Made by a program: the position numbers and the translations under genes. The notes beneath the pieces are model-generated. The model had not been told where the DNA came from. It worked only from the letters and a program-made list of their open reading frames with translations, and made no database searches. Source: Candidatus Peribacteria bacterium RIFCSPHIGHO2_01_FULL_51_35 (lineage in GTDB: Bacteria > Patescibacteriota > Gracilibacteria > Peribacterales > Peribacteraceae). From it: a DNA stretch of 53,707 nt. The stretch covers positions 1 to 53,707 of the forward strand of contig MFXP01000006.1 in the NCBI GenBank assembly GCA_001787535.1, read 5' to 3'. Below, in pieces: positions 15,158 through 22,722 of the stretch (positions are counted from its first letter, which is position 1; the number at the start of each line of letters is the position of its first letter).

Positions 15158-16054
15158 TTAATGGGAGAAAGCAATAAGCGCAAGGCCGCTGAAAACAATG
15201 CAGAAGCAAAGGATCTTGAGAGAAACCGACTGCCGGGAGAGGATCTCCCGAGGGGCAAAGCGGGGGAAGAAAAGAAGCGCCATCCAGGCAAAGAAGAGGA
15301 CGAAAAATGGCTGGGCATTGCTGATAATAGCGACCAATGAGATCGGTCCCGCTTCATAGGCCAGGATGGTCAAATACGTTGCGGCAAAAAAGAAAGCAAT
15401 CACGACTGCGTTGATGCCATGAAAACTGACTCGCTTCCGAGCAGCGGAACCGAACACCTTTCTACGGAGTTGAGGGACAATCATGCTGACAACAAAAATA
15501 CTTCCCTCCCTCGCAAGGAGAAGCCAGAAGAGGATCGTAAAAACATTCTGTCCGTTCTGCAATGCAAGATCTTGAACGAAATAAAAAGGGATATAGAGCG
15601 CAGCTAAAAGAGGCAGGAGAAGAAGCGAACGGACACTCTGGATTTTCCCTTGCCACAGGGAAAGAATCAGCACACCGGAAAAGACAAGCAAGGATCCCGC
15701 GGATTGCATGAACGACCATGCCTCCTGCAAGAGTAAAAAACCGGCTATTGCGAGGAAGACCGAAAGAAGCGTCCAAGCGATATTCGTGATCGAGACATCA
15801 ATGCGATCCAATGCGAGAAAGAATACGACGTCCCCGGCGTAGGCCAACATCCCTGCAAACACAAACGGCAACACCCAAAACGAAACGGACGGAGAGAGGA
15901 TGAACCACGCAGGAATGAGAATGAGCATGCTGAACGCAGCCTGGTGCCACATGGAAACGACGGGATGATGGTCGTAGTGTTTCATCAGCACGGAATCCAG
16001 GACGTTGATGACGCCCCAGAGTGCGACCGACAGGAGTTGGAATGTCACCCACAT
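15158..16054 (-). CDS. EamA/DMT-family transporter
   Basis: A 298-residue protein with about ten hydrophobic helices arranged as two repeats of five, as in the drug/metabolite transporter (EamA) superfamily. The first half contains VVFFLALDRIDVSITNIAWTL and the second YLTILAYEAGPISLVAIIS, which are equivalent positions of the duplicated unit. The substrate cannot be predicted. The gene begins one base after the trxB stop, so the two are translationally linked and in one operon, with the bL33-like gene 12 nt downstream. Confidence 0.8.
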   Translation of the reverse strand: MWVTFQLLSVALWGVINVLDSVLMKHYDHHPVVSMWHQAAFSMLILIPAWFILSPSVSFWVLPFVFAGMLAYAGDVVFFLALDRIDVSITNIAWTLLSVFLAIAGFLLLQEAWSFMQSAGSLLVFSGVLILSLWQGKIQSVRSLLLLPLLAALYIPFYFVQDLALQNGQNVFTILFWLLLAREGSIFVVSMIVPQLRRKVFGSAARKRVSFHGINAVVIAFFFAATYLTILAYEAGPISLVAIISNAQPFFVLFFAWMALLFFPRFAPREILSRQSVSLKILCFCIVFSGLALIAFSH

Positions 16055-16055
16055 A

Positions 16056-17003
16056 TCACCCGCCGCTCATGTAGCCGCCTTTCGATCCAACAGTTTGCAG
16101 ATGATTGAATACGCCGTTCGCTGCGACGGCACCTTCGCCTGCGGCCGTCGTGAACTGTGCAAAGTAATTGCTCTCGTTCGTGTTATCCCCGGCGGCAAAG
16201 ACGCCCGGAACGCCGGATTCCTGGTTCGGCTTCACGCTGATGAACCCTTTCTTGTCCAACGCGCAGCCCAATTGATTGGCGAGTTCTGCGGAGGGATCGG
16301 AGCCGATTTCGATGAAGACGCCGTCCAGTTTGATGTCTTTGGATCCTTCGAATTCTTTGTCGAGAGTGATGCCCGTCACTTTGCCTTCGCCACGGATCTC
16401 GGCGAGATTTCGTTCCAGAACAAAGACAACATTATCCCGTGCTTTCACACGATCCACCCAATAGGGTTCTGCACGAAATTCCTTGCGGCGATGGATCAAA
16501 TACACTTTTTTCGCGACCTGCGCGGCAATGGCCGCTCCTTCCACGGCGCTGTCCCCTCCTCCAATGACCGCGACATCTTTCCCGCGATAGAAGAAGGCAT
16601 CGCAGGTGGCGCAGTAGGTGACGCCTTTGCCGGAGAATTCTTCCTCGCCTTTCACGCCGAGGTGACGCTTTTTCGAACCCGTTGCGAGAATGATTGTTTT
16701 TCCCTCGATCTTTTCACCGCTCTGGAGTGTCATCGTAAAATGATTACCCGTTTTCTCGAGCTGGGTGACACGCGCGATCTTCAACGTCACTTCCTCGAAA
16801 CTCACAGCGTGCTTTTTAAAGTTCTCCATGAGATCGGGGCCTTTGATATCAATGATCCCCGGCCAGTTCCCCACTTCCGCAGCAGTCAAACCCATGCCGC
16901 CATCCTCTGCGCCCACGATGAACGTTTTCAGCTTATAGCGAGCCGTGTAGATGGCAGCCGTATAACCGGCAGCGCCGAGACCAATGATTAAGACATCGTA
17001 CAT
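16056..17003 (-). CDS. trxB: Thioredoxin-disulfide reductase
   Basis: The 315-residue flavoprotein has the FAD motif IIGLGAAGYTAAIYTARY at the N-terminus, the redox-active CATC in VTYCATCDAFFYRGK, the NAD(P)H motif VIGGGDSAVEGA and the C-terminal FAD motif VPGVFAAGDN. It reduces thioredoxin. The nucleotide-specificity segment HRRKEFRAEP keeps the HRR motif typical of NADPH use. It heads a run with the EamA and bL33-like genes. No thioredoxin gene is visible in the window. Confidence 0.93.
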   Translation of the reverse strand: MYDVLIIGLGAAGYTAAIYTARYKLKTFIVGAEDGGMGLTAAEVGNWPGIIDIKGPDLMENFKKHAVSFEEVTLKIARVTQLEKTGNHFTMTLQSGEKIEGKTIILATGSKKRHLGVKGEEEFSGKGVTYCATCDAFFYRGKDVAVIGGGDSAVEGAAIAAQVAKKVYLIHRRKEFRAEPYWVDRVKARDNVVFVLERNLAEIRGEGKVTGITLDKEFEGSKDIKLDGVFIEIGSDPSAELANQLGCALDKKGFISVKPNQESGVPGVFAAGDNTNESNYFAQFTTAAGEGAVAANGVFNHLQTVGSKGGYMSGG

Positions 17004-17040
17004 ACGAGAAGGGTAACGGAAGATGAAGAAGATCGGAAGA

Positions 17041-17121
17041 GGACACGAAAGACAGGAAAGACGAGAAGGACACGAAGGAATTTCTTTCTCGTCCTTCGTG
17101 TCCCTCGTGTCTTTCGTGTCC
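17041..17121. repeat. Tandem-word inverted repeat between trxB and gdhA
   Basis: GGACACGAAAGACA (17041-17054) pairs perfectly with 17108-17121, and the words GGACACGAAGGA / TCCTTCGTGTCC inside continue the pairing. The arms repeat the unit GACACGAA. It could act as a terminator-like structure after gdhA but has no T-run. Confidence 0.75.
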
Positions 17122-17126
17122 TTGGT

Positions 17127-18413
17127 TCAAGACCAGCCCCTCACCCGCATCGCCTCCAAGATTCTCTTCACACCCACCGAGAACGCCGCCATGCGGTAAC
17201 TGAGCTTCTCGCGCCGCGCTTCCCGGCGCACAGCTGTAAACGCATTGAGCATCGTACGCCTCAGTTCGCTGTCGACTTGCTCCGCCGTCCACTGCTCACC
17301 GGAACGACCTTGCGACCACTCGAAGAAACTCACGGTCACGCCTCCGGCATTCAGGAGCACATCGGGAACGACGGTGATGCCCTTCTTCTCCAGAATGGCA
17401 TCCGCTTCCGGCGTCGTCGGCCCATTCGCAAGTTCAAAGATAAACTTTGTTTGGATCTTTGCCGCGTTCTTCTCTGTGATGACATTATCGAGCGCTGCGG
17501 GAATCAAGATGTCGCAGGGCAGCTCCAGCAATTCTCCATTCGTAACAATACGCACGTTGTCTAACTTCATCTTCTCCACATCGCACACGGAACCTTGACA
17601 GTACTCCCCCGTTACGGAGCCGGTTTGCTTTTTGTACTTGTCGATGCGCACGGGATCGAGTCCCCCTTCTACATAAATGCCGCCATGCGAATCGGACACA
17701 GCAACGATGGTGAAGCCCGCTCCGTGGAGCAGTTCGGCCATGTGCGAACCTGCATTACCGAACCCTTGGATGACGACGCGCAGTTCTTTGGAATCCAACC
17801 CTTCGCGCTCCACCATTTCCTGAATGATAAAGAACGCCCCTCGTGCCGTGGCCGTGTCACGTCCTTCGGAACCGCCGTACGAGAGCGGCTTTCCCGTAAT
17901 AAACGCAGGCGCGAATGTCTTCGTGATCTTTTCAAACTCATCGCGCATCCACGCCATGATGTCCGGATTCGTGTTTACATCGGGCGCAGGAACATCAATT
18001 TCGGGACCGAGGTGATCGACAAATGCCTTCACATACCCGCGCGACACAGCCTCCACTTCGCGTTTGCTGAGTTCCTTCGGATTCACCTGCACGCCTCCTT
18101 TGGAACCGCCAAAAGGGATGTCGACGACGGCAGTTTTGATCGCCATGAGTGCCGCCAGCGCTTTCACTTCATTCTCGTCCGCTTCCGGATGAAAACGAAT
18201 GCCGCCTTTATACGGTCCGCGTGCATTGTTGTACTGCACACGAAAGGCATGCAGTTTCAATTTCGATCCGTCATCGCGCGTGATTTCGATCTCTTTCTTG
18301 TGATTGTACTGCGGTTCTCGGAGGACATCCTGTTCGCGCTTGGACGCCTTCAAACGCTTCAACGTGACTTCCAAATTCTCCTGAAATCGAGCATAGGGAG
18401 AGGATGCGATCAT
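17127..18413 (-). CDS. gdhA: Glu/Leu/Phe/Val-type dehydrogenase (glutamate dehydrogenase)
   Basis: The 428-residue protein has the catalytic region VDIPFGGSKGGVQVNP with its active Lys, the APDVNTNPDIMAWM segment and the NAD-binding motif VVIQGFGNAG. GDH interconverts glutamate and 2-oxoglutarate plus ammonia. Length is that of the hexameric family. The Rossmann-domain sequence VSDSHGGIYVEGGLD is common in NAD-dependent catabolic GDHs. TAAGCT lies 8 nt before the start. The CADD-family gene lies 25 nt upstream on the same strand. Confidence 0.9.
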   Translation of the reverse strand: MIASSPYARFQENLEVTLKRLKASKREQDVLREPQYNHKKEIEITRDDGSKLKLHAFRVQYNNARGPYKGGIRFHPEADENEVKALAALMAIKTAVVDIPFGGSKGGVQVNPKELSKREVEAVSRGYVKAFVDHLGPEIDVPAPDVNTNPDIMAWMRDEFEKITKTFAPAFITGKPLSYGGSEGRDTATARGAFFIIQEMVEREGLDSKELRVVIQGFGNAGSHMAELLHGAGFTIVAVSDSHGGIYVEGGLDPVRIDKYKKQTGSVTGEYCQGSVCDVEKMKLDNVRIVTNGELLELPCDILIPAALDNVITEKNAAKIQTKFIFELANGPTTPEADAILEKKGITVVPDVLLNAGGVTVSFFEWSQGRSGEQWTAEQVDSELRRTMLNAFTAVRREARREKLSYRMAAFSVGVKRILEAMRVRGWS

Positions 18414-18438
18414 AGTTCCCTAGCTTACTCCGTTCCTC

Positions 18439-19077
18439 CTAGCACTGCATCGAGATTCCGCAGATTTCGCACACGGAATCCAGCATCTTGTTCTGCGCTT
18501 CCATGGAAGATCGTGCTGCGGGTTCTAAGTTATGATCGCCCGTGTCGAGTGCACGCCACACGTTCAAGTGCTCTTCTTCCTTCAAGTGTTCGTCAAAGTA
18601 GATGTGCGCGTCCTTGCTTTCAAGAGAATAAAAATCGCAGAGTCCTTCCTTCTTCGTCTTCGCGATGGCGGGCAACTCCAGCTCCAGTGCGTATACGGCG
18701 GACACCCCCTGAGCGAATCCCTGCTCTGCAATAGCCTCCAATGCTTTCACCGCTGCACGAGCCGTTCCCGATGGTCTGTGTGACACCAGTTCCTGCTCGC
18801 TCACATCCAAGCTTTTCGCAAAGCGCTTCCAGAGCTGCACGTGCTCCTGCTCTTCGCGCACGTTCTTCGCGATCATGTCTTTCGTCTTCGAATCCTGTGC
18901 GCGCTCCGCAACCCGCGCGACAATGCCGGGGATCCTCTGCACCAAGTGAAAATATTCCTTGGCGTAGATGCGCAGGTCATCGCGGGACAGTTCACCCTTG
19001 CTCCACTTTTGGTAGAACGGATGCTTGAGCAGGCTCAGAGAAGAAATCAGCGGATCGAGAGCAGAAAGGTGGTTCAT
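18439..19077 (-). CDS. CADD/TenA-type diiron-like protein (putative folate metabolism)
   Basis: The 212-residue all-helical protein shows LLKHPFYQKWSKGELSRDDLRIYAKEYFHLV near the N-terminus and later REEQEHVQLWKRFA, YALELELPAIAKTKKEGL and DEHLKEEEHLNVWR. The spaced Glu/His residues (EExEH, YFDEH) fit the heme-oxygenase-like diiron fold of CADD, the chlamydial protein implicated in an alternative route to p-aminobenzoate. Other members of the fold include TenA and PqqC. I start at MNHLSAL (19077), since the family begins shortly before this helix. Function is by family analogy only. Confidence 0.7.
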   Translation of the reverse strand: MNHLSALDPLISSLSLLKHPFYQKWSKGELSRDDLRIYAKEYFHLVQRIPGIVARVAERAQDSKTKDMIAKNVREEQEHVQLWKRFAKSLDVSEQELVSHRPSGTARAAVKALEAIAEQGFAQGVSAVYALELELPAIAKTKKEGLCDFYSLESKDAHIYFDEHLKEEEHLNVWRALDTGDHNLEPAARSSMEAQNKMLDSVCEICGISMQC

Positions 19078-19149
19078 AGGTGAGGGGAAAACAGGAAGAG
19101 AATATGCTGTGCCTTGGAAAGGAAGCAAGAGGAAAACCGCTGATAGTAT

Positions 19150-19563
19150 TTATTTCTGTTCCGCATTCAATACTGCCAACTCCTCTTTCACTATTTGCTC
19201 CATTTCACCAATTTCTGCCGGGTTGATGTTATGTAAAACAAAGAATCTTTCGGTAACTGCATCTAAATGAGTGGATATTTTTCCATGGAAAAGCTCAAAA
19301 TCATCACTTAAAGTAGAAGTGTCATACCCCCGATGCAGAAGCAGAGCATAGATTCCTCTAAAAAGATGCATGCAGCGTTTGGCATTCTCCTTTTGATTGT
19401 TCACCTCAGAGAGCAGGTTATGCACTCTCCAAAGAAATTTTATTTGCACAGGGATAACAACTCCATCGAGCTTTTGTGCAAGTTCGACTTGCTCAAGTTC
19501 TATCGGCTCACGCGGGTCTGTGGCAGGAATATTTGTATACGATGCTATCTCTGTGGAAGTCAT
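19150..19563 (-). CDS. Hypothetical helical protein, 137 aa
   Basis: An acidic, mostly helical protein with two central helices rich in Leu (around RVHNLLSEVNNQKENAKRCMHLF) and a C-terminal helix ending KEELAVLNAEQK. No signal peptide or known motif. The start at 19563 (MTSTEIASY) is chosen because a TATGCT ends 7 nt upstream, which fits a leaderless transcript. It lies between the CADD-family gene and the BtuF-like gene on the same strand. Confidence 0.55.
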   Translation of the reverse strand: MTSTEIASYTNIPATDPREPIELEQVELAQKLDGVVIPVQIKFLWRVHNLLSEVNNQKENAKRCMHLFRGIYALLLHRGYDTSTLSDDFELFHGKISTHLDAVTERFFVLHNINPAEIGEMEQIVKEELAVLNAEQK

Positions 19564-19646
19564 AGCCGAAAGCATACTTATGCAATGCAGCTAAGCAAAT
19601 AATAAAAAACCTTCTCTCTAAAAAGTTCATCAGAAATGCCTTAATT

Positions 19647-20420
19647 CTAAGAATTCGTAGAATGTAATTGCTCAAACATCCACGAATAAAGCCTTCTTGC
19701 CCCCTCTACAAGCCTTGGTCCTGGGCGATTCAGGAAGGAATCATTGATGACGCGCACATGACCATCCTGGATAGCTTTCAGCTGATCCCAGCCTGCCCGC
19801 TTCAGCAGTAATTCTTTCGGTGCGAGTTGTCCCGCACCGCACCAACTGATGACAATCAATTCGGGATCGAATGCCTGCACTTCTCCCAGTGTGACTGCAC
19901 GGCTCAGCTCCCCGTCTTTCACAGGAAACTGCTGTGCACCTGCAAGACGAGCGATCTCCGGCACCCAGTTGCCGGATGCAAATGGAGGATCATGCCATTC
20001 TTCTATATAGACGCGAGTTTTCCGTGGAAGCAGTGCTGCCTTCTTCTTCACATCGTTGAAGCCTTGCTGCATGGTGAGAATCACACTCTCGGCTTCTTTA
20101 TCGCAGCCAAGGAGCGCTCCCAACGCTCGGATGCTCTCGTAGATCTGATGAATGGTTCGCGGATCTTGATGCACCACGGCAAGTCCTGCTTTTTTCAATT
20201 CTGCTGCCAAGCGTTCCTGCACCACTGTTCCTGTTAGGACAAGTTCAGGGGAAAACGACTGCACGTCTTCGATGCGAACTTGCTGATGATCTTTGAGATG
20301 CGGCAATGCTTTTGCTTCTTCCGGAAAATTGCTGAATTGATCAACGCACACAATCTGATCTTGTACACCAAGAGCAAAGAGAATTTCCGCTGCCGCTGGG
20401 GAAAGGCTGGCAATGCGCAT
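19647..20420 (-). CDS. BtuF-like cobalamin/metal-chelate binding protein without signal peptide
   Basis: The 257-residue protein opens MRIASLSPAAAEILFALG and continues through QFSNFPEEAKALPHLKDHQQVRIEDV, VYIEEWHDPPFASGNWVPEI and DPELIVISWCGAG, the pattern of periplasmic-binding proteins of the helical-backbone (BtuF/FepB) class. There is no signal peptide or lipobox, and no ABC permease or ATPase gene is nearby, so an uptake role is doubtful; a cytoplasmic chelate-binding role is possible. TAAAGT lies 6 nt before the ATG, in keeping with a leaderless start. Confidence 0.75.
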   Translation of the reverse strand: MRIASLSPAAAEILFALGVQDQIVCVDQFSNFPEEAKALPHLKDHQQVRIEDVQSFSPELVLTGTVVQERLAAELKKAGLAVVHQDPRTIHQIYESIRALGALLGCDKEAESVILTMQQGFNDVKKKAALLPRKTRVYIEEWHDPPFASGNWVPEIARLAGAQQFPVKDGELSRAVTLGEVQAFDPELIVISWCGAGQLAPKELLLKRAGWDQLKAIQDGHVRVINDSFLNRPGPRLVEGARRLYSWMFEQLHSTNS

Positions 20421-20465
20421 GCAGATACTTTACAAGATTTTTCCCTGAGTTAGAGTTAATTCATC

Positions 20466-20711
20466 ATGATCGAACAACATGATTCTTTGCCGGCAGCAGA
20501 ACGCAATACCGAAAAATCGTTTTTGCCTCGTGCGATTGAAGGATTAAGACATGTGTGCGGCAGGCTTATGGGAACACAAAAAGCAGAACCTCTCACGGAG
20601 AGCCAAGAAGTCTATCGAGCCCTTTTGGAAATGGCTCCTCGAGCAAAGGCAGCGGCGGCATTCTCGAATCACATGTTATACAGAACTAAGGGTCACAAGA
20701 TGATTTATTGA
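20466..20711 (+). CDS. Hypothetical protein, 81 aa
   Basis: A small basic protein beginning MIEQHDSLPAAERNTEKSF with a helical middle (AIEGLRHVCGRLMG, SQEVYRALLEMAPRAKAAAAF). No signal or family is recognised. It is divergent from the BtuF-like gene with a 45-nt spacer, and its 3' end is 20 nt from the tRNA-Leu CCA end on the other strand. Moderate belief that it is a real gene, from position and regular codon use. Confidence 0.45.
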   Translation: MIEQHDSLPAAERNTEKSFLPRAIEGLRHVCGRLMGTQKAEPLTESQEVYRALLEMAPRAKAAAAFSNHMLYRTKGHKMIY

Positions 20712-20731
20712 TCTTTCCCACTCCATCTATC

Positions 20732-20817
20732 TGGTGCCATGGGAGGGACTTGAACCCTCAATCCCTTGCGGGAACACGATTTTGAGTCGTGCGCGTATAC
20801 CATTCCGCCACCATGGC
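20732..20817 (-). tRNA. tRNA-Leu (CAA)
   Basis: Minus-strand class II tRNA of 86 nt: acceptor GCCATGG/CCATGGC, anticodon stem CACGA/TCGTG with loop CTCAAAA (anticodon CAA), a long variable arm TTCCCGCAAGGGATT, T arm GAGGG/CCCTC and encoded CCA. Confidence 0.95.
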
Positions 20818-20865
20818 AATGTGGAAATACTATCAGAAAATGAACAAGGACAGAGTGATTCACCC

Positions 20866-20960
20866 GTCCGTAGTCCGCCCTAGGCGGACGAAGGCGGGCC
20901 GCCACCATGGCACTATGACAAGATTACCAGAGAATGATGAGGTGACAGAGGGATTCAGAT
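20866..20960 (-). pseudogene. Partial duplication of tRNA-Leu 5' end and upstream region, joined to a palindrome
   Basis: CCGCCACCATGGCA, the tRNA-Leu 5' end seen on the plus strand, recurs at 20900-20913. The 45 nt beyond it (to about 20957) resemble the 45 nt upstream of the real tRNA at roughly three bases in four, so promoter plus tRNA start were duplicated and have drifted. Between the copies lies the palindromic unit TAGTCCGCC-CTAGGCGGAC. Only the first 14 nt of the second tRNA remain. Confidence 0.65.
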
Positions 20961-21039
20961 TGTCCATCTTACAGATGCAAGATTTTTGACAGAAAAAGCA
21001 CTCTCATCCGTCTAAGAAGCTGGTTTCCCCCTTTTTCTC

Positions 21040-21210
21040 ATGTCCCCATCTGCAGATCAATTGGCGAAAGATGCTAAACGCTTGGAAATGGAAGCGCAGA
21101 AAAAATTGAAAGAGGCTCAGGATAAAATACGGCAGGAAAAAGCAAAAATTGATGGCGATATACGTGACCTCGATCGGTCGATGGAAGCACTGAAACAGGC
21201 GCAGAAATAA
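21040..21210 (+). CDS. Short coiled-coil protein, 56 aa
   Basis: An ATG at 21040 opens a 56-residue frame, MSPSADQLAKDAKRLEMEAQ and onward, rich in Lys, Glu, Gln and Asp with hydrophobics at heptad spacing, predicted to form a single long helix or coiled coil. It ends 46 nt before the murL-like start on the same strand. The frame is too regular (no rare residues, strong amphipathy) to dismiss despite its length. Function unknown; it could be a small scaffold for the downstream enzymes. Confidence 0.5.
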   Translation: MSPSADQLAKDAKRLEMEAQKKLKEAQDKIRQEKAKIDGDIRDLDRSMEALKQAQK

Positions 21211-21256
21211 GCCTCTCCCACCAGCTTTGCCCTCCCAAAAATGGCAAGTCTTCGCT

Positions 21257-22684
21257 ATGCTGCAGACTCCCTGCTTTTGCCCTGTGAAAACTTATCAAAC
21301 CTTCATTTTCGACTCGTTCGAATATAAGCCCGGCAAAGAAACGATCTCGCTGCGTTACTCTTTGGATAACGAACTGCACTTTGAGGAGACGTTGCAGCTG
21401 CCAAAAAATTTGGTGACGGGCAAACGAACGATTGCGGAAAACCGAGCGCTGGAGCATGCGCTCTCTGCTCTGCATTTGATAGGTGGCGTCAGTTACTTTA
21501 AAACCTGTCTTCCGAAAACCATAGAAGTGCGTCCGGAAAAACTCACGCACGAACAAGCGGCGTTCTGGAACGACGTGTACGAAAAAGGCTTGGGTGAATT
21601 TTTCTACAAGAACAAAATTGAATTTAAAGGACTGATCTCTTTTCCGAGCGAAGGCATCACACTGCCGCCGTCTTCCGGAGGCGATGTATTAAAAGACGGA
21701 AAGAAAAAAATCCTGGTGCCCATCGGCGGCGGAAAGGATTCCATCGTGACCATCGAGCTGCTGAAGAAAGCAGGCTTTGCTATCACACTGCTGCGCATGG
21801 GACATCATCCCATTATTGATGCGACGGTGGAAGTCATGCAACTCCCGTGCATCAATGTGGATAGGCATCTGTCTCCCCTGCTCTTCAAACTCAACGCAGA
21901 AGGGGCGCTCAACGGCCACGTGCCCATCACGGCGTATCTTTCCTTCGTTGCTGTTGTGGTCGCGATCCTGGGAGATTTTGATGCGATTGTGATGAGCAAC
22001 GAACGCAGCGCCAACTTCGGCAATGTTTCCTACAAAGGCGTGGAGATCAATCATCAATGGAGCAAGAGTATGGAATTTGAAGATGCATTTCGCGCATACG
22101 TGCACACGTACATCACGCCACGCGTGACGTACTTCAGTGCACTCAGACCATTGAGCGAACTCCACATCACAAAACTGTTCACGGAATATCCAAAATATTT
22201 CCCTCTCGCAACGAGCTGTAATAAAAATTGGAAAATTTCTGCAGCAGCTAGCTCCCCTCTCCCGGCAGGCGTGCGGGCGGTGGGAGAGGGGTTGGGGGTG
22301 AGGGCGGAGCTGTGGTGTGGCTGCTGCCCCAAATGCGCCTTTGTCTTCGCTATACTTGCTGCCTTCCTAACGGCAGAGGAAGTGAAAGCAATCTTCGGGA
22401 AAAACCTGTATGATGACCAATCACTCTTGCCGCTCTTTCGGGAACTCCTGGGCATGGAAGGATTCAAACCGTTCGAGTGCGTCGGCACGCCGGAGGAAAC
22501 GGTCGCGGCATTTCTCATGGCGCACAAGCGCGGCGATCTGGAACAGACCGCAGCCATGCAAATGTTCCTGAAAGAAGTGCTCCCGAAAATCCGCAATGCT
22601 GAAAGTCTGATTACCGATGCTCTCACCCCAAGCACGGAACATCGCATCCCCAAGGAATACAGCCCGATCGTCCTAAAACCATAA
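21257..22684 (+). CDS. murL: UDP-MurNAc-L-Ala-L-Glu epimerase (MurL-like)
   Basis: About 475 residues. The centre carries ILVPIGGGKDSIVTIELL, an N-type ATP pyrophosphatase P-loop (SGGxDS class), followed by ITLLRMGHHP and IVMSNERSANFGNV, and a late Cys cluster CGCCPKCAFVF. These fit MurL, which converts the L-Glu of UDP-MurNAc-L-Ala-L-Glu to D-Glu and was described in Xanthomonas. The next gene, 38 nt downstream, is a MurD ligase, as expected for that pathway. An in-frame palindromic insert of about 20 residues (near 331-351, genomic 22250-22310) sits just before the Cys cluster. The start at 21257 is a choice; 21227 is also open. Confidence 0.8.
   Translation: MLQTPCFCPVKTYQTFIFDSFEYKPGKETISLRYSLDNELHFEETLQLPKNLVTGKRTIAENRALEHALSALHLIGGVSYFKTCLPKTIEVRPEKLTHEQAAFWNDVYEKGLGEFFYKNKIEFKGLISFPSEGITLPPSSGGDVLKDGKKKILVPIGGGKDSIVTIELLKKAGFAITLLRMGHHPIIDATVEVMQLPCINVDRHLSPLLFKLNAEGALNGHVPITAYLSFVAVVVAILGDFDAIVMSNERSANFGNVSYKGVEINHQWSKSMEFEDAFRAYVHTYITPRVTYFSALRPLSELHITKLFTEYPKYFPLATSCNKNWKISAAASSPLPAGVRAVGEGLGVRAELWCGCCPKCAFVFAILAAFLTAEEVKAIFGKNLYDDQSLLPLFRELLGMEGFKPFECVGTPEETVAAFLMAHKRGDLEQTAAMQMFLKEVLPKIRNAESLITDALTPSTEHRIPKEYSPIVLKP
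22250..22310. repeat. In-frame palindromic repeat inside the murL-like gene
   Basis: AGCTCCCCTCTCCC at the left is complemented by GGGAGAGGGG in the middle, followed by TTGGGGGTGAGGGCGGAGCT. This CCCCTCTCCC...GGGAGAGGGG unit is of a type spread through many bacterial genomes between genes. Here it is translated as a Pro/Gly/Val/Arg-rich segment, without breaking the frame. Confidence 0.75.
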
Positions 22685-22722
22685 TTCAATCCTACCCCCT
22701 ACACCCTACTCCCTACCCCCTC

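Noticed and set aside
17595-18734. Plus-strand 379-codon frame
   Set aside because: It is the antisense of gdhA and of part of the CADD-like gene; codon bias of the opposite strand explains its length.
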